Source: Oscillospiraceae bacterium
Lineage (GTDB): Bacteria; Bacillota; Clostridia; Oscillospirales; Ruminococcaceae
Direction: 5' to 3'
Assembly: GCA_017415165.1 (NCBI GenBank)
Contig: JAFQIY010000041.1
Span: 124,001 to 188,000 of the forward strand
Length of the DNA: 64,000 bases
Part shown: piece by piece, positions 56,100-62,747 of the stretch
Position numbering within the stretch: the stretch's first letter is position 1
How the letters are laid out: the number at the start of each line of letters is the position of its first letter
The notes under the pieces: generated by a model
Databases searched by the model: none
Seen by the model: the letters and a program-made list of their open reading frames with translations, nothing else
Told to the model about the DNA's origin: nothing
Made by a program: the position numbers and the translations under genes

Positions 56100-56495
56100 T
56101 TAAGCTGTTTTACGGCTTTTTCTATTATGTTCCTTGAAATGCTCTTCCTGTGTTACCCATGCCAAATTTCCTGCCCTATTATCAGTAGCATCACCATTAA
56201 TATGATGTATTTCTTCTTTCGACAATGGGTTTGGGATAAATGCTTGTGCTACAAGTCTATGTGCTTTATACCATTTACCTTTTGCATTATTCATGAGATA
56301 ATAACACAAATAAGGTGTGTTACTTTTGAAATAATTTAAGGACGGTTTAATAAGTGCATTCCTGTGTAACGAAAAACATCTGCCATAGTTGCTGATAAAG
56401 TAGTTATCAACTCCAACAACAGGTCTCCATTCTTCCTTGTCGAGATATTCGATATAATTTTTTAAATCTTCTATTGTTATTGGGGATTTTGCCAT
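56100..56495 (-). CDS. NUMOD4-HNH homing endonuclease
   Basis: 131 residues. NUMOD4 motif EEWRPVVGVDNYFISNYGRC near residue 21 and an HNH nuclease EEIHHINGDATDNRAGNLAWVT near 95 (His-His, Asn, with the His metal ligand region intact). Free-standing phage endonuclease that drives its own spread; it lies just upstream of the tape-measure gene. The strong site GAAAGGAGG fits an ATG at 56523 in another frame, which opens 38 codons overlapping this start, while the ATG at 56495 has no site; a frameshift or a leader ORF is possible. Confidence 0.85.
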   Translation of the reverse strand: MAKSPITIEDLKNYIEYLDKEEWRPVVGVDNYFISNYGRCFSLHRNALIKPSLNYFKSNTPYLCYYLMNNAKGKWYKAHRLVAQAFIPNPLSKEEIHHINGDATDNRAGNLAWVTQEEHFKEHNRKSRKTA

Positions 56496-56724
56496 AAATT
56501 TGTTTTCGTATTATTTGTATCATTATAATACCTCCTTTCTTGATATTAAATGATGTAATACTATACAGTTCTCTTTTTGACATTGACTTAATTCTTCATA
56601 AATTATGATACAATTTAGATACTTAATTCCTCGCTTTCATTAATATTTTTTCAATAAATTAACTGACCTTAATTTTTACTTTCACACAATCATTAAACCA
56701 CACCCTTTCAAAATATAAAAACGG

Positions 56725-56934
56725 CTACTTACAAAGATTAACAAGCTTCATCGTGTAATCAACGATAAACTGTGCTATTCTGTCTTCCGTATGTGTACTT
56801 AATTCACGGTCTCCACGCAACCAACTATTTAAAGATGTAGCACTGATTTCAGCACCCTTGCATAGTACGGTTTTATTTAGCTTGCTTAATTTGAGAAATT
56901 CTTTTACTTTTTCTTTCAAATTGAATACGGTCAT
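56725..56934 (-). CDS. Small HTH protein
   Basis: 69 residues with one XRE-like HTH (VKEFLKLSKLNKTVLCKGAEISATSLNSWLRGDRELS), a probable phage regulator. ATG at 56934 is 6 bases after AGGAGGTG; the GTG at 56943 is inside that site. The ~230 bases downstream (56496-56724) hold nothing I can identify. Confidence 0.65.
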   Translation of the reverse strand: MTVFNLKEKVKEFLKLSKLNKTVLCKGAEISATSLNSWLRGDRELSTHTEDRIAQFIVDYTMKLVNLCK

Positions 56935-57009
56935 AATTTTCACCTCCTGAACTTAAAACAGTAAAATAATAAAACGGTCATTGCTAACCGTCATTATTTG
57001 ATTTTTATA

Positions 57010-57549
57010 TTACCTATTCTGAATTAACTTTCCTATATTAATATCTTTCAGCTTAAATTCAATACTTCTTGCATATCGTGTACTGCTCATAGCATATTCA
57101 GGTGATTCAACAACGTCAATATCGCCAATCCAAGTGCCTTGCTGTGCTGAAATACACTTGATGATTTCATCTGCAATCCAATCTGCTCTTGTATAACAAA
57201 TACAACCTTTTTCAAGTAAATCCTTACGGAAATAACCAGCAGTTGTTCTCATATTATCTTTGTCCACAGAGCAAATAATAGTTACAGTTGCAGTTGTAAG
57301 ATATGGATTTCTGACATTTTCAGTAGTCTTGACACCAACGAATACTAACGGTTCTGTAGTGGTAATAGTTTCAGGATATTGCAACCACGGTATAACACAG
57401 TTATGTATAAGTGTAAAAGGGTCATCTGGGTCATAATCATCACAATTTGTTCCATTAAAGTTTAATGCTTTACGCACATCTTCTGATTGTACGATTGAAG
57501 AACAAAGCTGTGATTTAATAACGCCTATGACGTTATATTTAATGTCCAT
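57010..57549 (-). CDS. Phage-type protein, possibly tail completion/terminator
   Basis: 179 residues, mixed alpha/beta: strands with VFVGVKTTENVRNPYLTTATVTIICSVD, then a helix with DWIADEIIKCISAQQ and ... SPEYAMSSTRYARSIEFKLKDI. The order resembles tail-terminator or tail-completion proteins (gpU/gp17-like: a beta sheet sampling 'duty' strands followed by helices) but identity is uncertain. AAGGAGATG precedes the ATG at 57549. Confidence 0.45.
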   Translation of the reverse strand: MDIKYNVIGVIKSQLCSSIVQSEDVRKALNFNGTNCDDYDPDDPFTLIHNCVIPWLQYPETITTTEPLVFVGVKTTENVRNPYLTTATVTIICSVDKDNMRTTAGYFRKDLLEKGCICYTRADWIADEIIKCISAQQGTWIGDIDVVESPEYAMSSTRYARSIEFKLKDINIGKLIQNR

Positions 57550-57587
57550 CTTTTCTCATCTCCTTTCATAAGAAATTCTTTTAATAG

Positions 57588-58215
57588 TAAAACTCCTCTG
57601 TTCCGCTTGAACCATAAAACAGAGGAGTCTTCACATAAAGGTCTCGCTTTTGTCAATCGACAAGGTGGAGAAGCACCATCTAAACATTGCCCTGTATCTT
57701 AAATGTATTTCACCAATCTACAAACAACAAAGAAATTCTCTGTTCACACAAACTATAAACAAATACATTTAAGACCAAGTAGCAATTTACTGGCACATCT
57801 TTAACATCATTGCAGTTTCGGATGTGATATACCCACAATGAGGAAGTGTTATAAACATTGTGGGTAAAAAGGAAACTCATGACAGTCAATCAGTCATAGG
57901 AATTATCGTACTATACTCACGATGCTGTGGAACACCGTGAGTATTTTTTTGATGTTGTCTATCTTAGGATTATTCCACCTGATAGCAAGGCACATACTCG
58001 ATTTATAGTGCTAACAGTTCATATAACATCACGAATTATCCCTGTTTAAACACTTAGTGACATATACATAATATGTCAAGGCACACCCTCAACCTCATGC
58101 AGTATCAGGTATGGTATACTCACGGCGTTCTCAAAACCGTGAGTAGATTACAAAAGTCAAACACATACCTTTTGTAATTCAAAAGCGAAAAGGTGTTTTG
58201 AAGTCTTTCCGCTTT
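57588..58215 (-). ncRNA. Candidate large structured RNA (ROOL/GOLLD-like), about 630 nt
   Basis: No ORF of note, but at least ten stem-loops. Perfect or near-perfect stems (plus coordinates): 58182-58192/58205-58215, 58147-58156/58169-58178, 58117-58125/58137-58145, 58058-58065/58071-58078, 57914-57921/57936-57943, 57831-57840/57856-57865, 57794-57799/57821-57826, 57698-57710/57761-57773, 57650-57654/57659-57663, and a terminator-like 57592-57602/57618-57628 ending in TTTT leftward. GGCACA recurs three times in single-stranded parts (57792, 57986 and 58079 areas). The leftward strand is favoured by the terminal hairpin and by neighbouring genes. Size and phage context match the ROOL and GOLLD RNA classes; membership is inference. 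Confidence 0.55.
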
Positions 58216-58263
58216 CTATCTTTATATACCAAAATATAATAGATTTTGTACAAATTTGTATAT

Positions 58264-58896
58264 TTATGCAACTTTTTGGCAAAATTCAAAAGTGTTATCA
58301 GCGTTCTTTTTTATTGAAAGAAACTCATCATCAACAGACAAAGCATATATTTTCATATCGACATCAGAAACGATTAACTCTAATCTTCCGATTTGAATAA
58401 CTTGACAATCGGTAACATCAACAGTTCTAATCATATCATCTTTTGTATTCCTGCAAACTGTCAATTCACCTTTTTTATTTTCCTTATATCTTACAAGCAG
58501 TACCTTACCCTTACCACCTTGCAGATACCATTTTAAATGAGAACTATGTTCACCCAAAGCAATATTAATAATGGGATGTTCAGCAACAATCGTATACTCC
58601 TTATACTTTGTTTTCACCTGCTCGCAGTATTTTTCAAATCTTGCTTTACAACAATCCTTTATAACAAAACCAATTGCTTGCAGAAGTTCTGTATAATCTT
58701 CAAGGTCAAGCTGCATCTTATGGTTAATGCCATCAATGACACCTTTGTTTTTTACACACATTTCAATAATTGACACCCTTGAAATGAAGTTAAAATATTT
58801 ATCTCTTCTTACTTTTTTAGGCTTGTAATCAATTAGTTCATTTGCAATATCAATAAGTCTATCATCGTGATTTTCATTGTAATTCTTGTAAATCAT
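58264..58896 (-). CDS. Hypothetical phage-element protein
   Basis: 210 residues, no known domain. N-terminal helical part (RLIDIANELIDYKPKKVRRDKYF, then VKNKGVIDGINHKMQLDLEDY) and beta-rich C terminus (GKVLLVRYKENKKGELTVCRN, VIQIGRLELIVSDVDMKIYALS). GGGGAG lies 5 bases before the ATG. It overlaps the upstream gene by 23 bases, so both are probably made together. Confidence 0.6.
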   Translation of the reverse strand: MIYKNYNENHDDRLIDIANELIDYKPKKVRRDKYFNFISRVSIIEMCVKNKGVIDGINHKMQLDLEDYTELLQAIGFVIKDCCKARFEKYCEQVKTKYKEYTIVAEHPIINIALGEHSSHLKWYLQGGKGKVLLVRYKENKKGELTVCRNTKDDMIRTVDVTDCQVIQIGRLELIVSDVDMKIYALSVDDEFLSIKKNADNTFEFCQKVA

Positions 58897-59740
58897 TATT
58901 GCTCCCCTTACTTTTGATAAATTGTTCTCGTTCTACACATTTTCCCTTTAACCCTAATGTACAATCAGCCATCACATTAAATATACTGTTTAGGATTTGA
59001 GAGTAACGGGGCTGTGATATGGTCTTTCCATATTCTTTTTTATAGTATTCAATCATATGTTCCTGTGTTGGCAACTCAAAAGTATCAGTTTCAGCATTAT
59101 AGCTGTAATCATAATACTTACAAATCAAGTCAATAATCTGACATTGTGTATCAGCTCCCTTTTGCAGAAGCTTCTTTATGTTGGGAAGAAATCTCTTGAC
59201 TTCTGCTACAACCCCAACATAATCATAAGTAATTTCTATATCAAAGCGATTATCCATGCTCTGTTTATCAATAAGTGTATATTCTTCTTGTTCATCTTCG
59301 TCATATACCCTATCAGATTTAGCCAGAGCAGAAAACTTGATGTTATCGTTCAATAGCGTTATCATCTCATATTTCCACACAGCATAGATTTCCTCGCTTG
59401 TTACTGGATTGAAGCTACTATTATTAAATAGTCTATACAACACTGTAATAGCATCAAGCTTTAAATCTTGTTTTGACCCATTATAAACCTGCTCATAGTA
59501 TTTAGGACATACACTGTCTTTCTCATACTTATATGGCTTACTAAATTTATCGTACATAGTACAAATGTGGTTATTTAATCCCTCATCATTTATCACCAAA
59601 CTGCTGCCTTGATAAATTAATTCTTCACCATTATCACTGGTCTTTGTTTCTATTTTATCTCTATACAGAGTATCAAATATCTCTTTATTTCCGTTCCTGT
59701 ACTCTTTAAATACGTCAATAAGTTCTGCTATAATAATCAC
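58874..59740 (-). CDS. Possible divergent sigma-factor-like protein
   Basis: 288 residues. The start (LIDVFKEYRNGNKEIFDTLYRDKIE) looks like sigma region 1.2/2.1, where 'N-G-N-K-E-A-F-x-x-L-Y' is common, and residues ~235-265 (HMIEYYKKEYGKTISQPRYSQILNSIF) can be read as a region-4 HTH. The middle is not recognised. Could be a late-gene activator. The 5' end is odd: AAGGAAGGTGAT is a near-ideal Shine-Dalgarno, but the only in-frame codons at proper distance are ATT/ATA (59734-59731); the GTG at 59740 lies inside the site. Confidence 0.45.
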   Translation of the reverse strand: MIIIAELIDVFKEYRNGNKEIFDTLYRDKIETKTSDNGEELIYQGSSLVINDEGLNNHICTMYDKFSKPYKYEKDSVCPKYYEQVYNGSKQDLKLDAITVLYRLFNNSSFNPVTSEEIYAVWKYEMITLLNDNIKFSALAKSDRVYDEDEQEEYTLIDKQSMDNRFDIEITYDYVGVVAEVKRFLPNIKKLLQKGADTQCQIIDLICKYYDYSYNAETDTFELPTQEHMIEYYKKEYGKTISQPRYSQILNSIFNVMADCTLGLKGKCVEREQFIKSKGSNNDLQELQ

Positions 59741-59813
59741 CTTCCTTTAAATTTGTTTACAAACTTTGAAAAAACCTCAAAAATTACCACATTGATTTTT
59801 ACGCTCAACAAAA

Positions 59814-59897
59814 ATGCAAGATTTTTACAAGTGAGTTTTCAATTTTGAATGTCAGTAAAATCCTATCATTGCAAAGATTTATGCAAGATTTTTACAA
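59814..59897. repeat. Iteron-like direct repeats
   Basis: ATGCAAGATTTTTACAA occurs at 59814-59830 and 59881-59897 (67 bases apart), with a further ATTTTTAC at 59794-59801. They lie in the 283-base gene-free stretch directly downstream of the replication-protein gene. Confidence 0.6.
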
Positions 59898-59921
59898 CCA
59901 TTGTATAACAAATGAATTATA

Positions 59922-59959
59922 TCCCGTAGGGATACCACCGTCGGAGACCCCCTACGGGA
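59922..59959. other. GC-rich hairpin, candidate origin structure
   Basis: Perfect 10-bp inverted repeat TCCCGTAGGG / CCCTACGGGA with an 18-base loop containing CCG-T-CGG, in an otherwise AT-rich region beside iteron-like repeats. Candidate replication or transfer origin, or terminator for the primase gene; no T-run follows on either strand. Confidence 0.5.
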
Positions 59960-60023
59960 ATATAGTACACATAATAATGTACTTATAATTCAATTAAGAT
60001 AAAAAAATGCTTATAAATAATTA

Positions 60024-61610
60024 TTAGGAAGCTATTTTATATACATTATAAGTTCTTCCATTGAGATTAGTATTTCTTTCAATAGCGATAATTCCAGCTT
60101 TATTAAGCCTTTGAATATATCTGCTTATGTTACCTTCATCCATTTTCAAATCTTTTGCAAGAGTTGCGTAAGTAACATCTCTATTGAGTTGTAAATTTCG
60201 TGCAAGACACAAATAAACTAAGTATTCCTGCTTATTTATGAGTTTATTTATTAAACAAAGTGTTGCAAAATATGAATATCGAGTATATCCAGCACCATAA
60301 TTTGCAATCTCGGTCTTTAAGTAAATTTTTTTAGTGTCATTATATGTGATATAGTTTCTCTCCAACAGGTCATTAAGATATTTTGTTAATGTATCTCTTG
60401 TAATACAACATTTCTTTGTCGTAGTGTTTGTTAATTTCTCCACTAAACGCTTTCTTGACAAACCCTTACTGTTAAAATCAAGTACGCTTATAATCATATA
60501 ATGATAACCATTAAGCTTTTGAATTACCTTATCTTTAAGCTGGTTATTATCCATCATCAGTTCCTCACTTTTAACATTTCCTGTTTGCTTCTCTACGGTT
60601 CTACATAATGTTCTATCACAAAATCTATTTATAGTTTGCTGGTCACGTTCATTCGGAACAGTACAACCTAAAAGCTTGTATTTTCCATTCCAATATGCTT
60701 TAAAGTCCTGTTCTACAATTTCAGGTGGTTTAGGTGGTTGACATCTCAAATTCCACTCGTGGACTTTTCTTAACGCATTATATTCTGTGTATGCCTTTAT
60801 ATCTCTTAAATAATTTGTGATACGTCCTAAAGCAAAATTACGCTCACCCTCTCGCACACCTTCAGCAATCATAGCTTCAATGCAATAGTACGAGGATTCT
60901 GTTGTAAATTCTGAAGGAGGTATTCTTTGCACCTGCTCCCAAAATACTTTATTGTATTTTTTCTGCTCAATTAATGCTTCTATTTTAAGCAGATTATACG
61001 GTTTAAATCTCTCAGGATTACTTTCAAAATTGTTAGCTACAATCGCAACAACCTTTTGATTTTCCTTATTCTTCAAATTAATGCTTGTAGGGATTCTCGC
61101 AATTTGTGTAATCAAGGTTGCTTTCAAATCAGCACCAAGAATTTCCCCTAATTCATGATTTACTGTTGTCATACGCTCATTATTTTTATATCTCTTTGTA
61201 GCAATATAATAGTGATAACCGTGTCCAGTATCAACAATCATATGGTTAAACAGTGTTTTTATTCTGCTCTTGATATGTGTTGAAAAATCCGTAACGTCAG
61301 TATATTCAGGATAATCCTTTCTGTCAAAATCAAGCATCAACACTTTTCTTTTGTACATATGAGAAGCTTCTCCTGATTGACCTTTAGTTGTTGCAAGTCC
61401 TATATAAATATGGTAATTGTACTTATATTTCTTGATAAATTCCTCAATTTCTGATTTATGTTTGAAGAATTTCTGCAAGGAAATATCCTCGTTTTCAGCC
61501 TTAATTGCAACTATTCTTACAAATTCGTTATCTTCAAGGCTGAAATCGTCTGTTTCTTCGTCAAAATCAAACAGCACCTTTAAATAATTGTCTAAACTAA
61601 ATCTTGCCAT
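60024..61610 (-). CDS. Replication protein: AEP-type primase with PriCT and C-terminal winged helices
   Basis: 528 residues. Archaeo-eukaryotic primase core ~60-200: metal motif VLMLDFDRKDY (D-x-D), then VDTGHGYHYYIA (the G-x-H nucleotide-binding motif). A PriCT-like helical part ~265-325 (GERNFALGRITNYLRDIKAY ... WNLRCQPPKPPEI). Two winged-helix segments follow (KGLSRKRLVEKLTNT; YATLAKDLKMDEGNISRYIQRLNKAGII). Such proteins start replication of plasmids and phage-plasmids. Iteron-like repeats and a hairpin flank it. SD GGGGAAG is about 15 bases from the ATG, a weak fit. Confidence 0.82.
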   Translation of the reverse strand: MARFSLDNYLKVLFDFDEETDDFSLEDNEFVRIVAIKAENEDISLQKFFKHKSEIEEFIKKYKYNYHIYIGLATTKGQSGEASHMYKRKVLMLDFDRKDYPEYTDVTDFSTHIKSRIKTLFNHMIVDTGHGYHYYIATKRYKNNERMTTVNHELGEILGADLKATLITQIARIPTSINLKNKENQKVVAIVANNFESNPERFKPYNLLKIEALIEQKKYNKVFWEQVQRIPPSEFTTESSYYCIEAMIAEGVREGERNFALGRITNYLRDIKAYTEYNALRKVHEWNLRCQPPKPPEIVEQDFKAYWNGKYKLLGCTVPNERDQQTINRFCDRTLCRTVEKQTGNVKSEELMMDNNQLKDKVIQKLNGYHYMIISVLDFNSKGLSRKRLVEKLTNTTTKKCCITRDTLTKYLNDLLERNYITYNDTKKIYLKTEIANYGAGYTRYSYFATLCLINKLINKQEYLVYLCLARNLQLNRDVTYATLAKDLKMDEGNISRYIQRLNKAGIIAIERNTNLNGRTYNVYKIAS

Positions 61611-61666
61611 CTATATTATTCATCTTCCCCTTCATAATTTTTCGTTCTACACTATATTTTAATTAG

Positions 61667-61966
61667 TTATATATCTTTTTCATTATGCGAAATCAACTCG
61701 CTCAACTTGTCAAACACTGCATTTTTAACTCTCTTATCAGCCTTTGTAGCACAAATGAGCATTTCACATATATACTCTCTGATACAGTGTGTCAATGGAG
61801 CATAGTTGTGAATGTCAAGTAAGCCCTTGATTTTTGATTCTCGCTTTGGAAGATGACTAACAAAATCCTCAAAATAATGACGATCATAATGTTCATCAAT
61901 TACCTCATAAAGTGCGTGTGCCAGTACAGCGTTTTCTGAAATAGTTACATTAATTGTGTTTGACAT
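61667..61966 (-). CDS. Hypothetical small protein
   Basis: 99 residues, helical and acidic/His-rich (HALYEVIDEHYDRHYFEDFVSHL ... CIREYICEMLICATKADKRVKN). AAGGAGA is well placed before the ATG. Second gene of the replication operon; no family recognised. Confidence 0.65.
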   Translation of the reverse strand: MSNTINVTISENAVLAHALYEVIDEHYDRHYFEDFVSHLPKRESKIKGLLDIHNYAPLTHCIREYICEMLICATKADKRVKNAVFDKLSELISHNEKDI

Positions 61967-61986
61967 AATAAAAATCTCCTTTTAAA

Positions 61987-62187
61987 TTACTTTTTGTTCT
62001 TTGCCATATAGTCCATATACATTTTGCCGATTTCAACAGATGTTGTATTGAAACGTTGAGCAAGCTTATCAGCTTTGGCTCTAAGTATAGGTAAGCCCTC
62101 ATCTAAAGGGACATCCTTTAATTCCAGTTCAACCTCTTTAGCCATCTGTTCAATTGCATTTTCGATAAGATATTTTGAATACGCCAT
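61987..62187 (-). CDS. Hypothetical small protein, first gene of the replication operon
   Basis: 66 residues, two or three helices (YLIENAIEQMAKEVELELKDV ... AKADKLAQRFNTTSVEIGKMYMDYM). AAAGGA precedes the ATG. Its mRNA has a leader of about 400 nt carrying two terminator-like hairpins and an antisense RNA region, so it is the gene nearest to that control. Confidence 0.65.
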   Translation of the reverse strand: MAYSKYLIENAIEQMAKEVELELKDVPLDEGLPILRAKADKLAQRFNTTSVEIGKMYMDYMAKNKK

Positions 62188-62251
62188 AATTCTAATCCTT
62201 TCATTTATATAAATCCGCTAATCTCACTTACGGGATATTCTCTGTTAATGT

Positions 62252-62310
62252 AAAAAGTCAGGGCATATCTCTACATTGGACTTCTCCTTTCCATAGAGTC
62301 ACACCCTGAC
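62252..62310 (-). promoter_or_regulatory. Second leader hairpin with ribosome site and AUG-UAG in its top
   Basis: In leftward RNA: GUCAGGG (62310-62304) pairs with CCCUGAC (62263-62257), inner CUCUA/UAGAG and UGGA/UCCA stems, then UUUUU. The apical loop holds AAGGAG, and AUG followed at once by UAG lies at 62276-62271. Confidence 0.6.
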
Positions 62311-62325
62311 ATAACAATTGAAATT

Positions 62326-62388
62326 AAAAAAGGTGACACTGAATAAACCATATCCATACAGATATAGCTTGTCCATCGTCACCTTGAC
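62326..62388 (-). promoter_or_regulatory. Leader terminator and competing antiterminator of the replication operon
   Basis: Leftward RNA: AAGGUGAC (62385-62378) pairs with GUCACCUU (62337-62330), with an inner AUAUC/GAUAU stem, followed by a run of U: an intrinsic terminator. Its 5' arm is also part of GUCAAGGUG (62388-62380), which pairs perfectly with CACCUUGAC at 62442-62434, an antiterminator. Confidence 0.7.
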
Positions 62389-62412
62389 AATCGATTTCGC
62401 TTGTGGTATAAT
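62384..62412 (+). promoter_or_regulatory. Consensus promoter of the antisense RNA
   Basis: TTGACA (62384-62389), 17 bases, TATAAT (62407-62412); both hexamers perfect. No ORF follows on this strand. Confidence 0.82.
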
Positions 62413-62418
62413 CTAATG

Positions 62419-62580
62419 GAATAAGATTACATCGTCAAGGTGTGGTCTATTCACTTTATACATAGTTCTTGATTTTTTACCAGAAAATCAAGGACAATTT
62501 TTAATGTGTGGGCAACAATAGCTCACAATCCATATTTACCAAGCCTCTTTAATGTTACCAGCATTAAGGAGGCATTTTTT
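62419..62580 (+). ncRNA. Predicted antisense RNA to the replication-operon leader (about 160 nt)
   Basis: From the expected start of the consensus promoter (about 62419) to an intrinsic terminator: GCCTCTTTAATG (62543-62554) / CATTAAGGAGGC (62562-62573), one G-U pair, then six T. Two more hairpins: CTTGATTTT/AAAATCAAG (62468-62492) and TGTGGGC/GCTCACA (62507-62527). It contains no open frame. It is fully complementary to the leftward leader and includes the complement of the antiterminator strand at 62434-62442. Confidence 0.75.
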
Positions 62581-62600
62581 CCTTTTGGTAGTATACTAAC

Positions 62601-62637
62601 ATTATACATATTAGCACTCTCAATGTCAATGTGCTAA
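62601..62637 (-). promoter_or_regulatory. Early leftward promoter with overlapping operator
   Basis: Read leftward: TTGACA (62629-62624), 17 bases, TATAAT (62606-62601), both perfect. Inverted repeat TTAGCAC (62611-62617) / GTGCTAA (62631-62637) covers the spacer and -35, as a repressor operator would. Expected transcription start about 62594. Confidence 0.82.
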
Positions 62638-62687
62638 TTATACAAAAAAATCAAATTTAATTTTATTAAATTCAACTTATTTGAATG

Positions 62688-62716
62688 TTGACATTTTGAT
62701 TTGTTTGTGTTATAAT
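62688..62716 (+). promoter_or_regulatory. Promoter of the repressor gene
   Basis: TTGACA (62688-62693), 17 bases, TATAAT (62711-62716); both perfect. Divergent from the early leftward promoter. Confidence 0.88.
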
Positions 62717-62747
62717 ATATACACGATACGAGGAGTGTATATATTAT
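62712..62747 (+). promoter_or_regulatory. 13-bp inverted repeat enclosing the repressor ribosome site
   Basis: ATAATATATACAC (62712-62724) and GTGTATATATTAT (62735-62747) are exact inverted copies. The 10-base centre holds GAGGA of the ribosome site; the right arm includes the first two bases of the start codon and the left arm overlaps the -10 element. Confidence 0.75.

Noticed and set aside
57690-57780. CRISPR-like or transposon ends from the 13-bp inverted repeat at 57698-57773
   Set aside because: Only one pair with a single 50-base centre, no spacing pattern and no transposase; fits better as one stem of the structured RNA.
56100-58215. HNH gene plus structured RNA read as an OMEGA (IscB/HEARO) system
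   Set aside because: The endonuclease is a 131-residue NUMOD4-HNH without RuvC or bridge helix, and two other genes separate it from the RNA.
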